This document shows, one piece after another, positions 56,687 to 64,000 of a DNA stretch of 64,000 bases. The translations under genes were made by a program, and so were the position numbers. Position 1 is the stretch's first letter. The number at the start of each line of letters is the position of its first letter. The notes beneath the pieces are model-generated. The model was not told the origin of the DNA and did not search any database. It saw only the letters and a program-made list of their open reading frames with translations. Location of the stretch: assembly GCA_019787685.1 (NCBI GenBank), contig JAHNUO010000001.1, positions 1,922,001-1,986,000 on the forward strand. Reading direction: 5' to 3'. Origin of the DNA: Chiua virens. Lineage: Eukaryota > Basidiomycota > Agaricomycetes > Boletales > Boletaceae.

Positions 56687-58475
56687 ATGCCCCGATCGTC
56701 CCAGACATTCAAGCAGCAAACATTGTTCGACGTCCTCCTTGGTATATCACCTCCTTCACCGCCTTCGGTTTCACTTCCAAACAGTCCCTGGCCTGGTCTA
56801 CCAAAGCGAAAGCGGGCGCGTGAAACCTACTCTTCGTCCAGTGATTCCGACAAAGCACAAGACACAGATAGTAGTGTTGGTGCAATTTGCTTCGAGTCGG
56901 AAGTCCACATCAGCGACGAAGATTGTTCTCCTCGTCGTCCGAAGAAACGGAGGAGTCTCGGAGGCGCCCATGTCGTTCCCAAACGCGCATCAAGCGACGA
57001 ATCGTTGGAAGAAACGATTGCAGCACCGCGACATCGAAAAGGAAAGGGCAGGGTTGTTCTTGACTCTGATGATGAGAGTCTACCTCGCAAACATAAGCTG
57101 GTAAAAGGTATAAGACCTCCGACCCCCGAAGATATCGACGATGATATACTCGACGCGCAGGATCGTGAGTAGTTTCGTTCATAATTTTCACTGTCTACTC
57201 ATGCGTATGTTCAGAAGTGCTCGAGAGCCGTTTGCGTTCTCGAGACAAGATGTCCACGTTTCGGAAGAACTTGGAGAAGCTGAAGAGTGAGTGTAACGTG
57301 AATTGCTGTTGGAATGATCTGTCTCATTTCCCTCCAAAGTGCTCAAAAGCAAGAAACGTAGCAAGATATCACTTGAATCCTCGTCTTCGGAAGCTGAACA
57401 ATCAGAGAGTTCAGCAGATCCAGCTCCATTCAAGGGTGCTAAGCCACATCGCAGCGGGGAGTCGGATGCCTCCCAAGACGAAATCGATGATAGCGAGGAA
57501 GCTGAAGATGACTTTATCGTTGATGATGCACATGGTGCTCCCGCAATGCAACTTCCCGCTGCGTTCAGTCTGAGCACTCATCAAGACCTGATACATCATT
57601 TCAAGATCATATGTCAACTTCTCGTCCATGTGGCGGTACAGCCGTTGGTTGACAGACGCCCATTTTTCGAACGTGCTTTCAAAGGTCTGACTGTTTGAAA
57701 TTTACTAGGAATATGTGATTCACTATGCCATTAGAGGAGGAATATTTTTCTGTGCCATTGCAAGTGACTCGCCGCAAATTGAGTGGGATGCGCGATTCGC
57801 TAGTGGCATCGTCTGTGTGGAGATCAGACTTCAAGAAAACCCTGGAAAGATATCCAGCGTTTACCCTGGTTCAACTCAAATTTACAAAACCCGGATGTGA
57901 TGCATGCCATCTTGGTGGCAGGTTGTCAACGCTGGAGGGTCGACTAAGTGGCATGCCGTACGATGAGTATGATTTTGAGGTATCGTTGTCCATATTTTCC
58001 GCGGTCCTCGCTGATGGGATGAATAGGATGTTTCCGACGAGGAGTCAGATGAAAACTCGGAAGATGATGAGGTCGAGGACAGTGATGAAGACCGAGATCG
58101 AGACGTCAAGGCAAGGTTTCACCTCGGTCGATTTTGCGCGGCGCGTACTCGAGTATATCATCAATTCAGTCATTGGGAGGTTCGTCTAATCCGCAAAATA
58201 ACAAACATGATGGTAATACTATAAGGTAGTATTCACTCTACAAATCCCTGCAACGGGAAATTGTGCAGGCTCGTGACAAGACACGGGGGTTTGTCAAGGT
58301 AGCCTATTTTAGGGGCATCAAGCCTCCAAGCGACCTTCACGATGCAGATAGGGTTATGGAGTGGCTCGATGAGCGTAACATCATTGGAATGGAGTGGCAG
58401 AAAGTGCGGGAGATGATGGATAGGGCACGGAATTTAGAGAGGAGCGGTGAGGATGGGACTGACATGATTTTGTAG
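56687..58475 (+). CDS. DUF4211-domain nuclear protein
   Basis: Six exons (56687-57164, 57215-57286, 57340-57684, 57735-57979, 58027-58179, 58230-58475) give 512 residues. The first 270 residues are disordered, with Ser/Asp/Glu clusters and basic nuclear-localisation-like runs (KRKR, RRPKKRR). The DUF4211 domain covers about residues 275-500: LIHHFKIICQLLVHVAV, EYFSVPLQVTRRKLSGMRDS, FTKPGCDACHLGGR (a CXXC pair that may bind metal), RFHLGRFCAARTRVYHQFSH and VMEWLDERNIIGMEWQKVRE. An acidic insertion (residues about 375-400) interrupts the domain. Function in fungi is not established; nuclear location is inferred. Confidence 0.85.
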
Positions 58476-58507
58476 AGAGAATCTATTGTGGCTAGTTTTG
58501 TAAAGAC

Positions 58508-59295
58508 ATGTCTTACTCGCACTACCAGCACAACTCAACGGGAACATCCTACCCTTACGCTGCTTACCATCCGGGAACGCCTGGCACATACCAGCCACAG
58601 AGTTATGCAGCAGCCTACCAAAGCGCATACGCATCTGGGGTAACTGGCTATGGCGCATGGCCATACCCATACAGTTACGTCCCCCAACAGACACCCCAGG
58701 CAGCAAGGTCAACCGTACAGACCCCCGCGACCACAACGGCCACCCCACCAGCGGTTGCCACTCCAAGACCGACTACCTTCTCGTCTTACACCCCGACATA
58801 TGCACGCGAGACTGGTGCTGCTCTGAGTACAACTGGTGTCACTGGGCGCGGTCGCAAGCATGCCAACTTCAAGGGACTTTTCACGAAAGAACGTCAGTCC
58901 GTTCACAATTTTCAAACATGTCTACCCTTCTAATCGTGCCAGTACCCAGTCAAGAACCTAATGTATGGTTTTGGAGACGACAGGAATCCAGCCACCGACA
59001 CCGTGAATGTGATGGAAGAGATCCTTGTCGAGTTCATCGTAGACGTCGTGCGTTCTTTCTGCTTGATGGCTGACCATTTCCACTTCATGACTGATTCGCG
59101 GGAAAGTGTCTAACGGCAGGAGGACCACAGCGGAAGAGCCGACTATCGATAGAGGACTTGCGGCGGGCTTTATCAAGGCCAGCCGATGGAAAAAAGCTTG
59201 CTCGAATGGAAGAATTACTATTCATGCAAGAGGATATCAAACGCGCCCGCGCACAGTTTGAAGAATCAGACATGAGTCATCCAAAAGATTTCTGA
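58508..59295 (+). CDS. TAF13: TFIID subunit TAF13
   Basis: Three exons (58508-58892, 58950-59047, 59107-59295) give 223 residues. The first 120 residues are rich in Tyr, Thr, Ala and Pro and look disordered. The histone fold follows: LKNLMYGFGDDRNPATDTVN, VMEEILVEFIVDV, CLTAGGPQRKSRLSIEDLRR and KKLARMEELLFMQEDIKRAR, ending in SHPKDF. TAF13 pairs with TAF11 in TFIID and contacts TBP. It starts 33 bp after the stop codon of the DUF4211 gene on the same strand. Confidence 0.94.
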
Positions 59296-59475
59296 GTGCG
59301 CTGAGCATTGGTTTCAGTTTTGGACTATCGTCATCCATACATTTCAAAACCGTAGAAGTGTTTTAAATCCATCCATCCAACACGGATAAGTTTGGATCTT
59401 GTGATGTAACTGCAAGTGAGACTGGCAGGAAGACCGAGCCATCGCGTGCGCCGTGGTTATGAAATATTGCGTCGG

Positions 59476-60160
59476 CTATACTTGCATGGCATTCTCATCC
59501 TCGGCTTCGTCAGCACCGGAACCTGGATCTTCTGCATCACCTGCGTCGGTCACTCCTCGCTGTGCGTTCCGTCCTTGCACACCTAACCGCTGGGTTGAGG
59601 AATCGAAATCTAAGACAAGTCCGACAGACTTACCTCCACTCTGTGCGAGTGGCTTGGCATGTTGTTGGAGCCATTCTTCTGATTCCCAGACTAGCAGCAG
59701 GCGATGGGTATTGATTGATAATGTTGAGAATCAAAGCACGTACTTGCTCTGTTTCCGGCACCTGGATCTATGACTGCTTTCATGGGCCGAGCGACGTTTA
59801 CTTTGATGACCCTTCCACGGAGCTCATTGAGATCCATATTATCAATTGCGTCCTGGGCATCTACAGGTGAAGAAAACGTGATAAAAGCAAAGCCACGGTG
59901 TTTGGCCTCTGGGGGGGATCAGAACACTGGTGGAGGTACAGCGCGGTACGGTACCTGACTCGGATGTGGTATTTGTCGCAGCTTGTGGTAGCTGTACTTC
60001 GACAACGTCGCCTGTTGGACGGGCTGGTACGCAAAGAGGCTGGAAGGGGTAGAAAATACCCACCGAACGCAGAGAAGGTCTGGTAAAGGACAGATTCGTC
60101 CACGTCGTCGCCTATGCCACCGACGAAGACGGTTTTCTTGCCTTTCGTTCCGTCTTCCAT
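59476..60160 (-). CDS. RRM protein of the cyclophilin-E N-terminal type, without cyclophilin domain
   Basis: Five exons (60160-60064, 60011-59955, 59908-59744, 59690-59634, 59582-59476) give 160 residues. One RRM covers residues 10-95, with RNP2 VFVGGI and RNP1 HRGFAFITF. The following segment, RPMKAV...NRAIWESEEWLQQHA, resembles the linker after the RRM in cyclophilin E (PPIE), but here an acidic tail follows and no isomerase domain is present. In other species PPIE is a spliceosome-associated protein, so a role in pre-mRNA splicing is inferred. The last intron is 51 nt and in frame; its removal gives the better match. Confidence 0.85.
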
Positions 60161-60384
60161 AGTGACTGGTTATGGCAAGGCCAAACTGGGCAGCTTTGTC
60201 TCAAACCACTTCCCCGACTTGGGTCTATCTTCCCCATGTACAACACGACAGCTCCGTTTCGTATCATCATTCACCGCGGATTTGACTGATCTTTAGGACG
60301 TCGCCCCGTTTCAGAAATACCCTCCCAAGTCAAGTGGGTATTTTAGAGCGATCATGCACACTCAAAATACCCCGTCTCTCCATC

Positions 60385-61546
60385 ATGTCTTCCTCCCTTG
60401 ATTGGGAATGCGACTCCATAGCCTCGTCCTCGTCCTGCTCCTCGGATTCATCCATTGACGATGACCAACTCAACGCCCGCCTCTCACCTCATTGGTCAAA
60501 GTACCGTGACCTGATCTTATCCAAGGGCTATGGTCTTGACACCGTGCGAGATGTCAAGGAGCACTATCGGCGCCACGGTGCTAGCGCAAAGACACGTGTC
60601 CTTCTCTCCGCTGATGACAATGCTCTATGCAGAGACCCTGGCCTGGTCTGCAACGATTCTCCTCAACCCCCCATGATCTTCTAACCCGTGCCAGCCAGAA
60701 AATCTCTTCCGAGCCACCTGCTACAAGACCGGTGGCAAGCTAATGGTCAAGGCTGTCAATCGGCTGAGCCAAGAAGTTCAGAATGTGCGATACATGTCTT
60801 CCTCTCACCTCCGACACGATCCCATGAATCATTGTATACGTGTGTTCGTTCTTTGTATCGTCTTTTCACACCATAACATCCATATTACAGCCATCATCGA
60901 CATCATCGACATCTCCACCGATGGCATATGTTTTATTGTGATGGAAGAATGGTCTTCCCATCTGCTACCTGAGATACCTTACACTTTACGAGATTTTCTA
61001 TTGGGAATTCATCAATGCATAGAAGTAGGTATACCCACCGTGCTTCCTACATATCTCCGGTGTTTCTGACCCCGCTTTTCTTGAAGCATATCGTCTTTAT
61101 GCACCGGAACCGCATTGTTCACCTGGACATATCTGTACACAATTTCCTCACCAATTACCGTGGCAGGTATGCTTGCATCGATTACGAACTCAGCCGCAGA
61201 GTCGACGACCTGACTTTACCCGGAACACACTGGCCAAAGGGGACAGAAGTTCCGCCCGAGCTCGAGGGTGACCAAGCATGTGATCCCTACATGGTCGACG
61301 TATGGGCCCTAGCAATTTTGATTCTCAGAGCGTGTAAGGTACCAACCATCTTATCCCACAACGTATGCTATAACCTGCTGAGGTCTTTGCTAGATCGCCA
61401 ATCTGTATATTCCTGAACTTGTGCACCTTACGAAGCCAATGCTTCATCATAATCCACACAAGCGTCCACCAGCGGCGGCCGTGCTGCGGGAGTTTGAATA
61501 TCTGGTGCTTTTGATGGGGGAGAGGCGTCTTAATCAGCGCTGCTGA
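60385..61546 (+). CDS. Divergent protein kinase-like protein
   Basis: Five exons (60385-60645, 60695-60839, 60891-61024, 61087-61338, 61394-61546) give 314 residues. The N-terminus has a Ser/Asp-rich stretch. Kinase features are GKLMVKAV (possible ATP-binding lysine), FIVMEEW (hinge), HLDISVHNFL in place of HRDxxxxN, and CIDYE in place of DFG. The APE-like region is PPELEG, followed by DPYMVDVWALAILI. The catalytic Asp and Asn and the metal-binding Asp remain, but the glycine-rich loop is not evident and DFG is altered. Such short kinase-like proteins are common in Agaricomycetes. Substrate and activity are unknown. Confidence 0.75.
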
Positions 61547-61594
61547 CTCGAAAGAACCGAAATCCTATAATGGATTCTCGACCAGGACATTGGA

Positions 61595-62858
61595 TCACCA
61601 TGCGTCTTCCGGGTCGTCGCCAGTCGCGGCCGTACCTTCCTCCAGCTTCCGACGTTTCCGCTCCAAATATCGAGCCTTTGCATCTTCTACATCTAATTCA
61701 GTGTTTCTTTTGGCAACGGTCTTCTGCCTGCTTTCCTCCTCCCTCTCCCTTTGTGCCTGCTGCCGTTCACGTTCTTCTTCCATCTGTTGATGAATCTCTG
61801 CTGTTCGCCTTGCGGTAATCTCTTTTCGACTGGCGGCAGTTCCAGCTGCGCGATGAATGGAGGGCTCAGTTTTGTCGTCCGATTTCTTGGTAGCCAATTG
61901 TAACCCAACGCGACGTGTGTTGGGAGCTGCCAGATTCAAACCAGCTGACAATAATTCACGTTTATCGACAATCTGGTTATCATCATTTAGTTCGACATCC
62001 TTTCCTTGCTCGCGTGCAAGTTGAGCAAGTTCCAAGTCGGACGTTGGCGTGAAGTTTGCAGGTTTAGTGACCGTTAACGATGGCCGAGGCCCAATAGGAG
62101 GTTTGGGTTCCGTGACGGCGGCTACAGTTTCTTCATGCTTTTGTTCGGAATCGTTGAGTAGTCTTTGATAGAAATACGCCATTCCAGTCGTTGCGCCTTT
62201 CTTTTTTTCTTTTCAGCCTCTGGTAGCATAGAATGAGCGGAAACTGTAGCAGGTCACGGATAAGAGATGGGACGCACCTTCTCTCTGCCTCTCTTCTTCC
62301 TCTGCCTTTCTAACCTCTGCCATCTGGTCTTTATACGCCTGGGTGACGAAGGCTTCCTTGTCTGCAAATTGATCTCCCTCCATTTCGCGCTCATATTGGA
62401 GCATCTTCTCCTCGGCTCTGAGACGATCTAACCGGCGAGTAGCAGCAGAAGTTAAGAGGCCCTCTATATATTTCGGCTGGTATTCTACATGAGAACGCTA
62501 GATGAACGACCTGAAGAGGGACACCCACCTTGCGCTGCTTTGTATCTGCTTCTTTAGCTTCCTTCTGCCTCTGCTTCACTTCCTGCATCCTATCCCAGAT
62601 CTCGTCGTACTGGTATACCGTATCATCAATCTTCATTTCCCGCTCTATGCGCTTCTGTGCCGCCTTTGAAGCCGCTACATTGTGGGCCAAGAGCGTCTTG
62701 TTCGCGTTGGTATCTTTACTGCTTGAACCAATTGGGACAACTTGTTGAGCATCGTCGTCATCTAGTGACGAGAATGCTGCTGGCTTTGCGAGAGGAGGTG
62801 CAGCACCGAGTTGCTTTGTGTTTTTGTTGGCAAGGGAGAATGAGAGCTTCATGACCAT
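61595..62858 (-). CDS. NSRP1-like nuclear speckle splicing regulator (CCDC55/DUF2040)
   Basis: Three exons (62858-62529, 62476-62278, 62208-61595) give 380 residues. The N-terminus MVMKLSFSLANKN is basic. The conserved DUF2040 domain (residues about 65-200) is helical and charged, with YDEIWDRMQEVKQRQK, PKYIEGLLTSAATRRLDRL and GDQFADKEAFVTQAYKDQM. The C-terminal part includes MAYFYQRLLND and an Arg/Glu-rich helix. Family knowledge: human NSRP1 lies in nuclear speckles and affects alternative splicing. The exon 3 acceptor lies in a purine-rich run; AAAAG|AA is the only choice that keeps frame. Its start codon is 37 bp from that of MTR3. Confidence 0.88.
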
Positions 62859-62895
62859 CTACCTTATGTAATCCGATGGCTTTTCAACACCGACG
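62859..62895. promoter_or_regulatory. 37-bp spacer between divergent start codons
   Basis: The NSRP1-like gene (-) and MTR3 (+) start codons are only 37 bp apart. There is no room for a conventional promoter plus two leaders, so transcripts probably begin inside each other's coding region or the true starts lie elsewhere. Confidence 0.5.
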
Positions 62896-63928
62896 ATGGC
62901 CCAAAATCCTTTCGACAGAAGGCGCTTAAATGGCCCAGAAGAATCTGTCCCTCCTTTCTTTGAACCAGACCACCACCAACCCCCCATCAAGACTGTGCGG
63001 CGCGGCAGGAAGTTGGCCGATATACGCCCGATCTGTACGAAGTCGTGCAGATTCATGTCTCTCGGCTGACCCGTCCCAAGTTTTGGAACCAGGACTAATC
63101 AGCCAAGCAAATGGTTCCGCTTACATCGAGACCGAGAAGACCAAGCTCGCATGTGCTGTGTGAGTCTCCATTCTTCGATCTTCGCCGCGGTAAGTCTAAA
63201 TGTCTGGCAGGTATGGTCCAAGACAATCCAAGTCCACCACTTACAACGAAAAGGGCAAACTGAACGTTGAAGTTAAATTTTCCCCCTTCTCGTGCACTCG
63301 TCGCCGATCTCCCCTTCATGTGAGGTCTTTTTTGTGTGTAGATTCCGATCAGCTTGAACGTGAATCCTACCAAAGGATGCTGAGGACAGATCCCTCGCCG
63401 TCGCGATTCATCAGTCCATCGCGTCGTCCGTATGCCTGGAACTGCTTCCAAAGTCGACCATAGATATATTCATCACGATCATTGAAAACGACGGTATTGA
63501 GGGATGCATAGCATCTGGTGCTATTGCAGCGAGCACTGCGCTTGCAGATGCAGGCATTGAGATGTTTGGACTCGTCGCGTCGTGTTCGGTGGTAAGAGAG
63601 TTTTCGAAGATCGGCGAATATCTGAGTCTGAACATCTCCAGGCGGTGCTGGGTGACGAAATCCGACTTGATCCCACCGAAGAAGAATCGTCCGCGTCAGA
63701 TGGCGTTGTTGTCCTCGCGTGCATGCCTGCACTCTCTTCGATCACGAACATTTGGCAATCGGGTCGAATCACGGCTGATGTTACTCTCAGGGCAAGTTTT
63801 GTTTGTTTTTTTGCAAGCTTGGCATCTCATCTCTACATTACTAGTGCTTGGAGATGTGTCAAGATCGATGTACAGACATACACAGCGTGATTGCCCAATC
63901 ATTGTCAAGTATGAATAAAGCTCCGTGA
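62896..63928 (+). CDS. MTR3: Exosome core subunit Mtr3
   Basis: Six exons (62896-63034, 63081-63159, 63211-63319, 63376-63591, 63642-63791, 63845-63928) give 258 residues. It is a PH-like ring subunit of the RNA exosome. Typical segments are FDRRRLNGPEESVPPFFEP, PGLISQANGSAYIETEKTK, AVYGPRQSKSTTYNEKGKLN, KSTIDIFITIIENDGIEG and IRLDPTEEESS. The last intron begins with GCAAGT rather than GT; no GT donor nearby keeps the frame, and the last exon CLEMCQDRCTDIHSVIAQSL fits the family C-terminus. About 70 bp remain to the window end, with no further gene visible. Confidence 0.94.
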
Positions 63929-64000
63929 TTCCATTCATTATGCCACTGCGTCGCAGTTTGAGTTTCTATTTCCAATAATGGTACAGGCTACTTTGCCAAC

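Noticed and set aside
57680..57745. Apparent frameshift in the DUF4211 gene before EEYFSVPLQ
   Set aside because: A 50-nt intron (57685-57734) ending at ATTAG restores the frame exactly.
1..64000. Secondary-metabolite cluster, mobile element or virus-derived insertion
   Set aside because: No synthase, transposase, reverse transcriptase or long terminal repeat was recognised on either strand; genes are housekeeping types.

Overview
This window is nuclear DNA of a filamentous basidiomycete, most likely an Agaricomycete. Almost every gene is broken by many short (about 45-70 nt) GT-AG introns, and the proteins match fungal families: conventional kinesin with an IAK tail, the BimC kinesin, Sec16, Pik1, Kre2/Mnt1 mannosyltransferases and Nur1. 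Intergenic spacers are short. I found no phage, plasmid, CRISPR, rRNA or intact transposon. Exon structures were inferred by hand from splice signals, reading-frame phase and remembered family sequence; no alignment was run. In most genes the exon lengths sum to a multiple of three; exceptions are noted.

Layout. 0-11.5 kb: a PNGase A-type amidase cut by the window edge (-), a Pmp3/SNA membrane protein (-), a four-finger C2H2 protein (+), fructose-1,6-bisphosphatase (+), a Cys3/MetR-like bZIP (-), nuclear rim protein Nur1 (-) and a dolichyldiphosphatase (-). 11.8-19.1 kb: a one-helix coiled-coil membrane protein and two tandem paralogues, each with an N-terminal CCCH-like zinc motif and a coiled-coil C-terminus; the first carries a large tandem Gly-Trp repeat. 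19.2-28.5 kb: VPS55 (-), kinesin-5 (-), ELF1 (+) and kinesin-1 (+). 29.7-43.4 kb: a Pumilio protein, SEC16, OST3 (-) and PI 4-kinase PIK1. 43.5-47.4 kb: two tandem GT15 alpha-1,2-mannosyltransferases (-). 48.4-64 kb: TOM40, a small ABC ATPase, an intron-containing tRNA-Ile(UAU), TRS120 (-), DPM2, a DUF4211 protein, TAF13, a cyclophilin-E-type RRM protein (-), a divergent protein kinase, an NSRP1-like splicing factor (-) and exosome subunit MTR3.

How the genes fit together. Most are single-copy housekeeping genes. Many act in N-glycosylation and secretion: PNGase A, dolichyldiphosphatase, DPM2, OST3 and two Golgi mannosyltransferases for glycans; SEC16, TRS120, VPS55 and PIK1 for trafficking; two kinesins for transport and spindle function. 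Several divergent pairs share very short promoters (37, 63 and 122 bp between start codons).

Most noteworthy: the Gly-Trp-repeat CCCH protein (a possible Argonaute-hook platform) and its tandem paralogue; three single-base insertions that break the kinesin-1 frame; four inferred GC-AG introns; a 10-nt microexon conserved in both mannosyltransferases; and a 136-bp duplication in SEC16 that seems to have rearranged exon and intron.
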